Shown here: one piece after another, positions 8,801 to 17,602 of the stretch | How the letters are laid out: each line of letters starts with the position of its first letter | Position numbering within the stretch: the stretch's first letter is position 1 | Assembly (NCBI RefSeq): GCF_964252635.1 | Contig: NZ_CAXUNP010000009.1 | Span: forward strand, 1-64,000 | DNA: 64,000 nucleotides | Reading direction: 5' to 3' | Source of the DNA: Jatrophihabitans sp964252635 | GTDB lineage: Bacteria; Actinomycetota; Actinomycetes; Mycobacteriales; Jatrophihabitantaceae | Translations under genes and position numbers: made by a program | The notes under the pieces: model-generated | Told to the model about the DNA's origin: nothing | What the model saw: the letters and a program-made list of their open reading frames with translations, nothing else | The model's database searches: none

Positions 8801-9805
8801 TCAGAGGGAGGCGCCGACGAGCGCGGTCAGGTCGACGAGCCGGTTGGAGTAACCCCACTCGTTGTCGTACCAGCCGACGACCTTCACCTGGTTGCCGATC
8901 ACCTTGGTGAGCCCCGCGTCGAAGATGCACGACGCCGGGTCCGTGACGATGTCGCTGCTGACGATCGGCGCGTCGGTGTAGCTGAGGTAGCCCTTGAGCG
9001 GGCCGTCGGCGGCCGCGCGGTAGGCGTCCTTGATCTGGTCGACGGTCGCCTCGGCGCCCAGCGTCACCGTGAGGTCGGTGGCCGAGCCGGTCGGGATCGG
9101 CACCCGGAGCGCGTAGCCGTCGAGCTTGCCCTTCAGCTCGGGCAGGACGAGCCCGATCGCCTTCGCGGCGCCGGTGCTGGTCGGCACGATGTTCAGGGCG
9201 GCGGCCCGGGCCCGGCGCAGGTCCTTGTGCGGGCCGTCCTGCAGGTTCTGGTCCTGGGTGTAGGCGTGGATGGTGGTCATCAATCCGCGCTCGATGCCCC
9301 ACGCGTCGTTGAGCACCTTGGCCAGCGGGCCCAGGCAGTTCGTGGTGCAGCTGGCGTTCGAGATGACGGTGTGCTTCGCCGCGTCGTAGTCGCCGTCGTT
9401 GACGCCCATGACGATGGTGACGTCCTCGTTGCTCGCCGGCGCCGAGATGATGACCTTCTTGGCGCCGCCCTCGACGTGCACCTTGGCCTTCGTGGCGTCG
9501 GTGAAGATGCCGGTGGACTCGATGACGACGTCGGCGCCGATGTCACCCCAGGGCAGTTCCTTGGGGTCGCGCAGGGCGAACGCCTTGAAGGCTTTCCCGT
9601 CGACGCTGATCTCGTCCTCGGTGGAGCTCACCTCGCCGGGGAAGCGACCCAGGATCGAGTCGTATTTGAGCAGGTGGGCGAGCGTGGCGTTGTCGGTGAG
9701 GTCGTTGACGCCGACGATCTCGACGTCGGCCCCGGACGCGGCCACGGCGCGGAAGAAGTTGCGGCCGATGCGGCCGAATCCGTTGATGCCGACACGAACG
9801 GTCAC
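8801..9805 (-). CDS. gap: Glyceraldehyde-3-phosphate dehydrogenase, type I
   Basis: A 334-residue NAD-dependent GAPDH. The N-terminal Rossmann motif GINGFGRIGR, the catalytic Cys in SNASCTTNCLGP, and the C-terminal VGWYDNEWGYSNR motif are all present. GTG at 9805 is preferred to upstream starts because GAGGAG lies 7 bases before it; the longer open frame upstream has no family similarity. First gene of the gap-pgk-tpiA-secG cluster. The 53-base gap to the response regulator gene suggests a separate promoter, but I see no clear hexamers. Confidence 0.96.
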   Translation of the reverse strand: MTVRVGINGFGRIGRNFFRAVAASGADVEIVGVNDLTDNATLAHLLKYDSILGRFPGEVSSTEDEISVDGKAFKAFALRDPKELPWGDIGADVVIESTGIFTDATKAKVHVEGGAKKVIISAPASNEDVTIVMGVNDGDYDAAKHTVISNASCTTNCLGPLAKVLNDAWGIERGLMTTIHAYTQDQNLQDGPHKDLRRARAAALNIVPTSTGAAKAIGLVLPELKGKLDGYALRVPIPTGSATDLTVTLGAEATVDQIKDAYRAAADGPLKGYLSYTDAPIVSSDIVTDPASCIFDAGLTKVIGNQVKVVGWYDNEWGYSNRLVDLTALVGASL

Positions 9806-9858
9806 TGCGTTGCTCCTCGGGAAGGTCTGCGGTCTTCCCCACGAGCCTATCGGGTGCG

Positions 9859-10488
9859 CTACCGGCCTGTGTCCGGCGTCACCGGCAGGTGCTCTCGAGC
9901 CCACAACGCGGCCGACGTCCGGTCGCCGACACCGATGCGACGGAACACGTTGCCGAGATGGACCTTCACGGTGCGTTCGGCGATCCCGAGGTGGCGCGCG
10001 ATCTGCTTGTTGGGCATGCCGGTCGCCGCCAGGCGCAGCACCTCGGTCTCTCGCGCACTCAACCCCGGATCCGGTGCGCCGCCGCGTTCGGGGAGCAAGG
10101 CGCCCGCGACGCGGGGGTCCAGCGGCGAGTGCCCGGCGGCGGCCGAGCGCACCGCGGCCAGCAGCTCGTCGGGTTCGCAGTCCTTGAGGACGTAGCCCAC
10201 CGCGCCGGCAGCCATCGCGGCGCGCACCCGGGCCCGCTCCCCGAACGAGGTGAGCACGACGACCCGCGGTCCGCCCGCGCGCTCGGACAGCGACCTGGTG
10301 GCCTGCACCCCGTCCATGCCCGGCATCGAGAGGTCCATGAGCACGACATCGACCTCGACGTCGACCGCCAAGGCGCCGGGCCCGTCCTTGGCCTCGGCGA
10401 CGACCTCGACGTCCGGGGCGCCACCGAGCAGGCTCACGAGACCGGCGCGGACCATCGGGTGGTCGTCGACCAGCAGCACGCGGATCAC
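9859..10488 (-). CDS. NarL/LuxR-type response regulator
   Basis: A 209-residue response regulator. The receiver domain has the acidic pair D8-D9, phosphoacceptor D52 (VVLMDLSMPGMDG), T in VVVLTSF and K in YVLKD. A LuxR helix-turn-helix (LSARETEVLRLAATGMPNKQIARHLGI) occupies the last 70 residues. GTG 10488 overlaps the kinase stop codon (GTGA) and has GGAG 8 bases upstream, so I prefer it to the start at 10509. It is the partner of the adjacent kinase. Targets are unknown; the secreted repeat protein gene heading the same transcript is a candidate. Confidence 0.93.
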   Translation of the reverse strand: MIRVLLVDDHPMVRAGLVSLLGGAPDVEVVAEAKDGPGALAVDVEVDVVLMDLSMPGMDGVQATRSLSERAGGPRVVVLTSFGERARVRAAMAAGAVGYVLKDCEPDELLAAVRSAAAGHSPLDPRVAGALLPERGGAPDPGLSARETEVLRLAATGMPNKQIARHLGIAERTVKVHLGNVFRRIGVGDRTSAALWAREHLPVTPDTGR

Positions 10489-11861
10489 GTGGTGATCTCC
10501 ATCCGCCACGCCGTCCCGCGACCCGGTGCCGTACTGAGCGAGAGCACGGCGTCCGCGTCCCGCGCGGCGTCGGCGACGAGGCTGAGCCCGAAGTGCCCGT
10601 CCGGTCGGTTGCTCGGATCGAACCCCACTCCGTCGTCGGTGACGGTCAGGACGACGCCGCTCCGGTCCCGGCGCAGCGAGACGCGCGCGGCCGGCGCACC
10701 CGAGTGCGCGGCCGCGTTGCGCAACGCCTCCTGCGCCAAGCGGAACGCGGCCTGGACGGAACGTGCGTCCAGTGCGGCGACGGCAGCCGGGTCGAGGTCG
10801 AACTCGACGTCGACGGGCAGGCCGACGGCGAGGTCACGCAACGCGCGCTCCAGCCCGGCGTCGTGCAGATTGGGCGGGTAGAGCTCGACGAGCAGCGAAC
10901 GCATGCCGGCGATGCTCGACCGCACCGCGGCCGCGGCGTCGTGCAGACGGGCGGCGTCCGCCGGCTCGCGACTCGCCGCGGCCGTACCGGACACCGTCAG
11001 CGAGGCGGCGACCAGGTCCTGCACGACCCCGTCGTGCAGACCCGCGGCGATGCGCCGACGCTCGTCCACCGAGGCGTCGACGGCCCGGCGGAGACTGTCC
11101 TCACGCTGGCGTTGCGCTCGCCGGGTTCGCGCCACCAGCGTCCAGGCCAGGGGGACGAGCAGGACGACCACCGCGACGATGCTGCTCACCGTGATGCCGG
11201 CAAAACCGCGCCACAACTGTGCGGCTCGGTCGCTGACCCTGGCGTAGCGGTAGTACGCCTCGAACAACACCGGGCGGCCGCTGGGCGTCCACACCGGCCG
11301 ATGCACCTCCAGGAGCCGACCGTGGCCGCGCTCGAAGCGGTTCTCGGGCTCGTCGAGGTCCGTGACGTCGGCGCGCACCTGCGGGTCGGACAGCGAGCGC
11401 CGCGCGCCGGCGTCGAGGTCGAACGTGCGGCCGACGAGCCGCGGCTCGTCGGAGTAGAGGATGCGTCCGGCCGGTGACCAGATCTTGACGCGCAGGAGAT
11501 CGGCCGACAGCACGCGGCGGCGGACCAGCCCGTCCAGGGCTGCAGCTGCCGACGTGCTGGTGGCCATCGCGTCGGTGAGGGCCGGTTGCACCACGCTGTC
11601 GGCCAGGACGTTCGTCAGCTCCGCGGCCTGGTGCACGGACTCGTTCTCGGCCGAGCGCCGGCTGATCAGCGCGCCGACCAGGCCCACCCCGACCAGGACC
11701 ACGAGCGTCGCGGCGGCCATCTGCAGCAGGACTCTGCGCAGGCGCGGGACGTCCGCGGTCCCGGGGCCTCCGCGGCCGCCCGTCAGGACGACCCACGGAG
11801 GTCGCGCCGGCGCAGCCGCGGGCACAGGGCCCGCCGTGCCGGTCGCGAAGGGGGTGGACAT
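10485..11861 (-). CDS. Sensor histidine kinase, NarL/DesK-type
   Basis: A 458-residue membrane kinase. Two transmembrane helices (about 44-67 and 219-244) enclose an extracytoplasmic domain of roughly 150 residues containing RVKIWSPAGRILYSDEPRLVG, a dCache/PAS-like signature. The cytoplasmic part has a HisKA_3 dimerisation helix with phosphoacceptor His276 (GLHDGVVQDL) and an HATPase domain (QEALRNAAAHSG N-box, DDGVGFD, GLSL). It is cotranscribed with and overlaps the response regulator, and starts 9 bases after a secreted repeat protein that could be its sensed partner or target. The external ligand is unknown. Confidence 0.93.
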   Translation of the reverse strand: MSTPFATGTAGPVPAAAPARPPWVVLTGGRGGPGTADVPRLRRVLLQMAAATLVVLVGVGLVGALISRRSAENESVHQAAELTNVLADSVVQPALTDAMATSTSAAAALDGLVRRRVLSADLLRVKIWSPAGRILYSDEPRLVGRTFDLDAGARRSLSDPQVRADVTDLDEPENRFERGHGRLLEVHRPVWTPSGRPVLFEAYYRYARVSDRAAQLWRGFAGITVSSIVAVVVLLVPLAWTLVARTRRAQRQREDSLRRAVDASVDERRRIAAGLHDGVVQDLVAASLTVSGTAAASREPADAARLHDAAAAVRSSIAGMRSLLVELYPPNLHDAGLERALRDLAVGLPVDVEFDLDPAAVAALDARSVQAAFRLAQEALRNAAAHSGAPAARVSLRRDRSGVVLTVTDDGVGFDPSNRPDGHFGLSLVADAARDADAVLSLSTAPGRGTAWRMEITT

Positions 11862-11870
11862 GGCGGGCGG

Positions 11871-12529
11871 TCAGCCGTCCTTGCCGTGGTGCCCGTGGGT
11901 CGCGTCGTCGCCGCCGTGTCCGCCGTGGTCGTCGCCGGGCTCGGTGTGGGTGCCGCGATCGTCACCGGGCTCGGTGTGGGTGCCACGATCGTCACCGGGC
12001 TTGTTGTGGACCGAGCTCGGAGCCCGGGTGACCGTGGCGCTGCGGATGGTCACCGAGGTCGACCGCGAGCCACCGTGCCGGCCGCGGTCGTCACCCGGTT
12101 CGGTGTGCCGGCCGCGGTCGTCACCCGGTTCGGTGNNNNNNNNNNNNNNNNNNNNNNNNNNNNNNNNNNNNNNNNNNNNNNNNNNNNNNNNNNNNNNNNN
12201 NNNNNNNNNNNNNNNNNNNNNNNNNNNNNNNNNNNGCCGCGGTCGTCACCCGGTTCGGTGTGCCGGCCGCGGTCGTCACCCGGTTCGGTGTGCCGGCCGC
12301 GGTCGTCACCCGGTTCGGTGCGCCGTGGGGTGGCCGTGGGGCTCGCGGTGGCGCGCGGCGAGGACGTCGCGTGCCCGTGGTCGTCGAAGCTGACGACCCG
12401 GGCCGAGCTCGGGACGCGGACCGGGACGTGTTCGCTGAACGACGGGTTGCCGGACAGCCCGGCGGCGGCCGGCACGGCGACGGCGCAGGCTCCGACGGCG
12501 AGGCCGGTGACCAGTAGCAGACGGTTCAT
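11871..12529 (-). CDS. Secreted decapeptide-repeat protein (interrupted by scaffold gap)
   Basis: ATG at 12529 has AAGGAG 6 bases upstream. The product starts with a signal peptide (MNRLLLVTGLAVGACAVAVP, cleavage near AAAG), then a Ser/Thr/Pro-rich linker and tandem decapeptides TEPGDDRGRH, each encoded by 30 bp. The 100-N gap cuts the array. On the far side the repeat resumes, followed by GGSRSTSVTIRSATVTRAPSSV without repeats, then three variant units (KPGDDRGTH, TEPGDDRGTH, TEPGDDHGGH) and a His/Gly/Asp-rich tail ending at 11871. The Asp- and His-rich composition would suit metal binding, which is inference. It precedes the histidine kinase by 9 bases. I do not recognise a family. Confidence 0.8.
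12076..12320. repeat. 30-bp coding tandem repeat spanning the assembly gap
   Basis: Units of exactly 30 bp occur at 12076-12105 and 12106-12135, and, after the gap, as a 25-base partial unit (12236-12260) followed by 12261-12290 and 12291-12320. They are identical by eye. The left flank ends exactly at a unit boundary and the right flank lacks the first five bases, so the true missing length should be 5 + 30n bases. That also restores the reading frame of the secreted protein. Confidence 0.93.
12136..12235. other. 100-N assembly gap
   Basis: One hundred consecutive N characters, the conventional placeholder for a gap of unknown size. It lies inside the 30-bp tandem repeat, so repeat collapse or unresolvable short-read assembly is the likely cause. 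Confidence 0.99.
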
Positions 12530-12591
12530 GAGGAACTCCTTCGATGCGTGGATGGGCACCGTCAGTTCTCCCGTGAACGTGGTCGCAGCCG

Positions 12592-12605
12592 CCATCGGAC
12601 GATGG
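12592..12605. promoter_or_regulatory. Perfect 14-bp inverted repeat upstream of the repeat protein/TCS operon
   Basis: CCATCG-GA-CGATGG lies 62 bases upstream of the ATG of the secreted repeat protein gene, in the 144-base intergenic region downstream of whiA. It is a candidate operator for the linked response regulator, but the length is short enough to occur by chance in GC-rich DNA. Confidence 0.35.
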
Positions 12606-12673
12606 GACTAGTACCTCGCTACGTTCGTGCGTCCCGATCGGTTCACCGGGCACCACCGAGCAGACCGTCTCGG

Positions 12674-13654
12674 TTACGGGGCGAGCATCTCCGGGGTCAC
12701 GGCCGACTCGGTGTCGGGGATGCCGAGATCCTGGGCCCGCTTGTCGGCCATGGCCAGCAGCCGGCGGATGCGCCCGGCGACCGCGTCCTTGGTCATGACC
12801 GGGTCCGAGAGCGCGCCGAGCTCCTCGAGCGAGGCCTGCCCGTGCTCGAGCCGGAGCCGCCCGGCCTGCAACAGGTGTTCCGGGGCGTCGTCGGCGAGGA
12901 TCTCCAGGGCGCGGCTGACGCGGGCGCTCGCGGCCACCGCGGCCCGCGCGGAGCGGCGCAGGTTGGCGTCGTCGAAGTTGGCGAGCCGGTTCGCGGTCGC
13001 GCGCACCTCGCGGCGCATCCGGCGTTCCTCCCAGTTGATCACCGACTCGTGGGCGCCGAGGCGGGTGAGCAGGGCGCCGATGGCGTCGCCGTCGCGCACG
13101 AGGACGCGGTCACCGCCGCGGACCTCGCGGGCCTTGGCCGACACCCCCAGCCGGCGACCGACCCCGACGAGGGCCAGTGCTGCCTCGGCCGACGGGCAGG
13201 AGATCTCCAGCGCGCACGCGCGACCCGGCTCGGTCAGCGAGCCGTGGGCCAGGAAGGCGCCCCGCCAGGCGGCTTCCGCGTCTGCCATCCCGCCGGCGAC
13301 GACGTGGTGCGGCAGGCCCTTCACCGGGCGGCCACGCAGGTCGACGAGCCCGGCCTGCCGGGCCAGCCGCTCGCCGTCCTTGGTGACGCGGACGAGGTAG
13401 CGGCTGCTCTTGCGGATGCCGCCGCCGGCGACGATCTGGACCTCCGACCCGTGGCCGAAGATGTCGGCGATCTCCTTGCGCAGGCGCCGGGCCACCGAGC
13501 CGGTGTCCAGCTCGGCCTCGATGACGATGTGGCCGCCGACGAGGTGCAGCGCGCCGGCGAAGCGCAGCATGGTGGCCAGCTCGGCCTTGCGGGCGGACAT
13601 GCGGTCCACGGGAACGCGGCTCAGCTCGTCCTTGACCGCTGCCGTCATCGCCAT
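12674..13654 (-). CDS. whiA: WhiA, sporulation/cell-division transcription factor
   Basis: A 326-residue WhiA homologue: an N-terminal LAGLIDADG homing-endonuclease-like fold (MLRFAGALHLVGGHIVIEAELDT; later AFLAHGSLTEPGRACALEISC) lacking nuclease residues, then a C-terminal helix-turn-helix (LEELGALSDPVMTKDAVAGRIRRLLAMAD). WhiA acts with WhiB in sporulation septation in Streptomyces and is conserved in non-sporulating Gram-positives. ATG 13654 overlaps the yvcK stop by 10 bases with GGAGAGG upstream; ATG 13648 (ATGA overlap) is the alternative. Last gene of uvrC-rapZ-yvcK-whiA. Confidence 0.96.
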   Translation of the reverse strand: MAMTAAVKDELSRVPVDRMSARKAELATMLRFAGALHLVGGHIVIEAELDTGSVARRLRKEIADIFGHGSEVQIVAGGGIRKSSRYLVRVTKDGERLARQAGLVDLRGRPVKGLPHHVVAGGMADAEAAWRGAFLAHGSLTEPGRACALEISCPSAEAALALVGVGRRLGVSAKAREVRGGDRVLVRDGDAIGALLTRLGAHESVINWEERRMRREVRATANRLANFDDANLRRSARAAVAASARVSRALEILADDAPEHLLQAGRLRLEHGQASLEELGALSDPVMTKDAVAGRIRRLLAMADKRAQDLGIPDTESAVTPEMLAP

Positions 13655-14673
13655 GCGTCTGCCTCTCCACCCGGAGCGTCGGTGACCCGCTCAACCACGT
13701 CACTGATGACCTTGCTGAGCCGGACCGGGTCGTGCCGCTCGACGCTGTCGACGGCAGCGAGTCTAGACACTACGAGCCGGGCACCGAGCGCGCGTGTGCT
13801 GCGCCGGAGCTCCTCGGCGTCGAGCACGGAGTCCTGGTCGGCGAGCACGGCGTCGATGGGCAGGCCACCGAAGGGCTCGGCGTGCGTCTGCAGCAGGTCC
13901 AGCAGCTCGTGCGGGGCGTAGTCGTCGGTCTCCCCGACCTGCGGGACGAGATTGAGCACGACCACCAGGCGCGCGGCGGTGGTCGACAGCGCCCGGCCCA
14001 GCTCGCGCAGGAGCAGGTGCGGGATGACGCTGGTGAACCACGACCCGGGCCCGAGCACGACGACGTCGGCCTCCCGGACCGCGTCGACGGCGTCGGCGCA
14101 GGCCGGTGCCCCCGCCGGAAGCAGGCTCACCGAGACGATGCGTCCTGGTGTGGTGGCGATCGAGACCTGGCCCCTGACCTGGCGGGTGCGGGACGGGTCG
14201 TCGGGGTCGAAGCGGTCCGCCTCGCCGACGAGGCTCAACGGGACGGGGCTCATCGGCAGCACCCGGCCGACTGCGCCCACCAGCTTCCCGATCGCGGCGA
14301 GGGCCCGGACAGGGTCCTCCTCGCGTTCCAACAACCCGGTGAGGACCAGGTTGCCGACGGGGTGGCCGGCCAGCACCCCGGTGCCGCCGAGCCGGTGCTG
14401 CAACAGTTCCGCCCACGCGACGTGCTCGGGGTCCTCGCCCGCCAGCGCGGCCAGCGCCATCCGCAGGTCACCGGGCGGCAGCACCTTGAGCTCGCGCCGG
14501 ATCCGCCCGGACGAGCCGCCGTCGTCGGCCACCGTGACGATGGCGGTGAGGTCGTCAGTGATCAGCCGCAGTGCGCACAGCACGGCGTGCAGCCCGTGCC
14601 CGCCGCCCAGCGCCACGGCCTTCAGCGGACGACGCTCGCCCGCGGCCCCGGCCCCTGCCCCGTCATCACTCAC
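13645..14673 (-). CDS. yvcK: Gluconeogenesis factor YvcK/CofD-like, UDP-sugar-binding
   Basis: A 342-residue YvcK-family protein. The glycine-rich LGGGHGLHAVL motif, VTVADDGGSSGRIR and PPGDLRMAL are the family signatures; YvcK binds UDP-GlcNAc and influences cell envelope carbon allocation, and in actinobacteria it is a target of serine/threonine kinases. Start choice: GTG 14673 overlaps the rapZ stop codon, in keeping with the other overlaps in this operon; the in-frame start at 14709 would extend 44 bases into rapZ and adds no conserved sequence. Confidence 0.93.
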   Translation of the reverse strand: MSDDGAGAGAAGERRPLKAVALGGGHGLHAVLCALRLITDDLTAIVTVADDGGSSGRIRRELKVLPPGDLRMALAALAGEDPEHVAWAELLQHRLGGTGVLAGHPVGNLVLTGLLEREEDPVRALAAIGKLVGAVGRVLPMSPVPLSLVGEADRFDPDDPSRTRQVRGQVSIATTPGRIVSVSLLPAGAPACADAVDAVREADVVVLGPGSWFTSVIPHLLLRELGRALSTTAARLVVVLNLVPQVGETDDYAPHELLDLLQTHAEPFGGLPIDAVLADQDSVLDAEELRRSTRALGARLVVSRLAAVDSVERHDPVRLSKVISDVVERVTDAPGGEADAWR

Positions 14674-15583
14674 GGCCGAGGTCCCGGTGCACGACGGTCG
14701 CCTCGACACCCATCTTCCGTAGCCGGTCGGCCAGCTCGCGCGAGATCGCCACCGAGCGGTGCTTGCCCCCGGTGCAGCCGACCGCGAGGGTCAGGTAGCG
14801 CTTGTTCTCACGGCTGTAGCCGGCACCGATGATGCGCAGGATCTCGGTGTACCGGTCGAGGAACTCCAGCGCGCCCTCCTGGCTCAGCACGTAGTCCCGG
14901 ATCTCCGGGTCCTTGCCGGTCAGTGGCCGCAGCTCCGGGATCCAGTGCGGGTTGGGCAGGAAGCGCACGTCGACGACCAGGTCGGCGTCGACCGGCAGCC
15001 CGTACTTGTAGCCGAAGCTCAGGACGGTGGCCCGCAACGCCGGCCGCCCCTCGGACCCGATGCCCACGAAGGCCGACTCGATGTCGCGGCGCAGGTCGTG
15101 CACCGAGCGGTCGCCGGTGTCGAGAACCAGATCGGCCTCCTCGCGCAACGGCGCGAGCAACCGACGCTCGGCCGAGATGCCGTCGACGAGCCGGCCGCCG
15201 GCGTGCAGGGGGTGCTCGCGGCGGTTGTTCTCGAACCGGCGGACGAGCACGTCGTCGCGGGCTTCCAGGAACAGCACCCGCGGCCGCATGCGCCGGTCGG
15301 CGAGGTCGCGGATGACGCTGCGCAGGTCCTTGGAGAACGCCCGGCTGCGCACGTCCATCACCACGGCGAGCTTGGTGACCGCGCCCTGGCTGCGGCTGCC
15401 GAGGTCGACCAGGGTGCCGATCAGCTCGGGCGGCAGGTTGTCGACGACGAAGAACCCGAGGTCCTCGAAGCACTTCGCGGCCGTGCTTCGGCCCGCGCCG
15501 GACAGCCCGGTGATGATCACGGTCTCGAGCGCGCCGACCTCGCCCGACCCCACGGTCCCGGTCCCGCTCCCGCTCCCGGTCAC
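14666..15583 (-). CDS. rapZ: RNase adapter protein RapZ / nucleotide-binding P-loop protein
   Basis: A 305-residue RapZ (YvcJ) homologue: Walker A GLSGAGRSTA near residue 26, the VVDNLPPELI segment, RFLPNPHWIPELRPLTGKDPEIRDYV, and the C-terminal VGCTGGKHRSVAISREL phosphatase-like loop. In Escherichia coli RapZ binds sRNA GlmZ; in Gram-positives and actinobacteria the target is not settled. GTG 15583 overlaps the uvrC stop (GTGA). The first 17 residues are a Gly/Ser-rich low-complexity leader (TGSGSGTGTVGSG) unlike the conserved core. Confidence 0.95.
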   Translation of the reverse strand: MTGSGSGTGTVGSGEVGALETVIITGLSGAGRSTAAKCFEDLGFFVVDNLPPELIGTLVDLGSRSQGAVTKLAVVMDVRSRAFSKDLRSVIRDLADRRMRPRVLFLEARDDVLVRRFENNRREHPLHAGGRLVDGISAERRLLAPLREEADLVLDTGDRSVHDLRRDIESAFVGIGSEGRPALRATVLSFGYKYGLPVDADLVVDVRFLPNPHWIPELRPLTGKDPEIRDYVLSQEGALEFLDRYTEILRIIGAGYSRENKRYLTLAVGCTGGKHRSVAISRELADRLRKMGVEATVVHRDLGRE

Positions 15584-17592
15584 AGCACTTCCCCCGTCGT
15601 CGCGTTCACGGCAGGTTGGTCGTCGCGCGGGGTGGCGAGCGCCGCGACGATGGCCTGTGCGGTCCGCTCGCCGATGCCGGGAACCTCGACGATGTCCTCG
15701 ACGGAGGCCGCGCGCAACCGCTTCAGCGAGCCGAAGCGCGACATCAGCGCCTTGCGCCTGGTCTCCCCCAGGCCGGGCACGTCGTCGAGCGCCGACGTGG
15801 TCATGGCCTTCGACCGCTTCTGCCGGTGGTAGGTGATGGCGAACCGGTGCGCCTCGTCGCGCACCCGCTGCAGCAGGTAGAGCCCCTCGGAGGTGCGCGG
15901 CAGGATCGCCGGGTAGGGCTGGTTCGGCAACCACACCTCCTCGAGACGCTTGGCCAGCCCGACGAGGGCGACGTCGTCGATGCCCAGGTCGTCGAGCACG
16001 GCCTGGGCGGCCGCCACCTGGGGTGCACCGCCGTCGACCACGAGCAGGTTCGGGGCGTAGGCGAACTTGCGCGGCCGACCCGTGGTCGGGTCGATGCCCG
16101 GCGCCACGCCGCGGTCGACGGTGTCGGGTTGCTCCCCCGGCTGGTCGGCGTTGTCGGTGATGTCCTCGGCCGGCCCGTCCGCGACCTGCTCGTCGAGGTA
16201 GCGCGCGAACCGCCGTCGCACGACCTCGGCGATCCACTGCACGTCGCCGGTGCCCTCGCTGGTGTCGCGCAGGGCGAAGCGGCGGTACTCGCTCTTGCGC
16301 GCCAGGCCGTCCTCGAACACCACCATGGACGCGACGACGTTGGTGCCCTGGACGTGGCTGATGTCGAAGCACTCGATGCGCAGCGGGGACGTCGGCAGCT
16401 CCAGCGTCTCCTGCAGCTCGCCGAGGGCCCGCGAGCGGGCGGTGAGGTCGGAGGCGCGCTTGAGCTTGTGCTGCATCAACGACTGCGCCGCGTTGCGCCG
16501 CACGGTCTCGGCCAGCGCACGCTTGTCACCGCGCTGCGGGACGCGCAGCGAGACCCGGGACCCGCGCCGCTCACCGAGCCATTCGGTCAGCGCGCCGTTG
16601 TCGTCGGGGATGACGGGCACGAGGACCTCGCGCGGGATGTCGGAGCCGTCGTCCTCGAAGATGCCGTAGAACTGCGTGACGAACTGCTCGACGAGATCGC
16701 CGGTGGTCATGTCGTCGAACTTGTCGACGACCCAGCCGCGCTGACCGCGGATGCGGCCCCCGCGGACGTGGAACACCTGTACCGCGGCTTCCAGGTCGTC
16801 CTCGGCGAACGCGACGACGTCGGCGTCGGTGCCGTCGCCGAACACCACGGCCTGCTTCTCGAGCGCGCGTTGCAGCGCGCCCAGGTCGTCACGCAGGCGC
16901 GCGGCCTGCTCGAACTCCAGGTTCTCGCTGGCGCGCTGCATCTCCTTCTCGATGCGCCGCATCATGGTGTCGGTGCGGCCGGCCATGAAGTCGCAGAAGT
17001 CGTCGACGATGTCGCGGTGCTGCTCGGCGGACACCCGACCGACGCAGGGTGCGCTGCACTTGCCGATGTAGCCGAGCAGGCAGGGGCGGCCCACCTGGCC
17101 GGCCCGCTTGAACACCCCGGCCGAGCAGGTGCGCGCCGGGAACACCCGCAGGAGCAGGTCCAGCGTCTCGCGGATGGCCCACGCGTGCGAGTACGGGCCG
17201 AAGTACCGCACACCCTTGCGTTTCGGCCCGCGCATGACCTGCAGGCGCGGGTAGTCCTCGTACAGCGTGACGGCCAGCGACGGGTAGCTCTTGTCGTCGC
17301 GGTACTTGACGTTGAAGCGTGGGTCGAACTGCTTGATCCAGGTGTACTCCAGCTGCAGCGCCTCGACCTCGGTGCGCACCACGGTCCACTCGACGCTGGC
17401 CGCGCTCGTCACCATCTGCCGGGTGCGCTGATGCAGGCCGGCCACGTCGGCGAAGTAGGAGTTCAGACGCTGGCGCAGGCTCTTCGCCTTGCCGACGTAG
17501 ATGACCTGCCCACGCTCGTCGCGGAACTTGTAGACGCCGGGCTCGAGCGGGATGGTGCCGGGCGCCGGGCGGTACGTGGACGGGTCGGGCAC
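15580..17592 (-). CDS. uvrC: Excinuclease ABC subunit C
   Basis: A 670-residue UvrC making both incisions in nucleotide-excision repair. The N-terminal GIY-YIG nuclease (GVYKFRDERGQVIYVGKA, residues 19-36), a CSAPCVGRVS segment, a UVR motif (LEFEQAARLRDDLGAL), the RNase H-like endonuclease domain (ECFDISHVQGTN, LLVVDGG) and a tandem helix-hairpin-helix end (VPGLGETRRKAL; VPGIGERTAQAI) are all present. GTG start at 17592. About 30 residues (AEDITDNADQPGEQPDTVDRG region, about 450-485) are an extra acidic insert. First gene of the rapZ-yvcK-whiA operon. Confidence 0.96.
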   Translation of the reverse strand: MPDPSTYRPAPGTIPLEPGVYKFRDERGQVIYVGKAKSLRQRLNSYFADVAGLHQRTRQMVTSAASVEWTVVRTEVEALQLEYTWIKQFDPRFNVKYRDDKSYPSLAVTLYEDYPRLQVMRGPKRKGVRYFGPYSHAWAIRETLDLLLRVFPARTCSAGVFKRAGQVGRPCLLGYIGKCSAPCVGRVSAEQHRDIVDDFCDFMAGRTDTMMRRIEKEMQRASENLEFEQAARLRDDLGALQRALEKQAVVFGDGTDADVVAFAEDDLEAAVQVFHVRGGRIRGQRGWVVDKFDDMTTGDLVEQFVTQFYGIFEDDGSDIPREVLVPVIPDDNGALTEWLGERRGSRVSLRVPQRGDKRALAETVRRNAAQSLMQHKLKRASDLTARSRALGELQETLELPTSPLRIECFDISHVQGTNVVASMVVFEDGLARKSEYRRFALRDTSEGTGDVQWIAEVVRRRFARYLDEQVADGPAEDITDNADQPGEQPDTVDRGVAPGIDPTTGRPRKFAYAPNLLVVDGGAPQVAAAQAVLDDLGIDDVALVGLAKRLEEVWLPNQPYPAILPRTSEGLYLLQRVRDEAHRFAITYHRQKRSKAMTTSALDDVPGLGETRRKALMSRFGSLKRLRAASVEDIVEVPGIGERTAQAIVAALATPRDDQPAVNATTGEVL

Positions 17593-17602
17593 GCTGTCGA
17601 GG

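Noticed and set aside
12076..12320. CRISPR-like periodicity
   Set aside because: Repeats are directly adjacent with no spacers and are coding.
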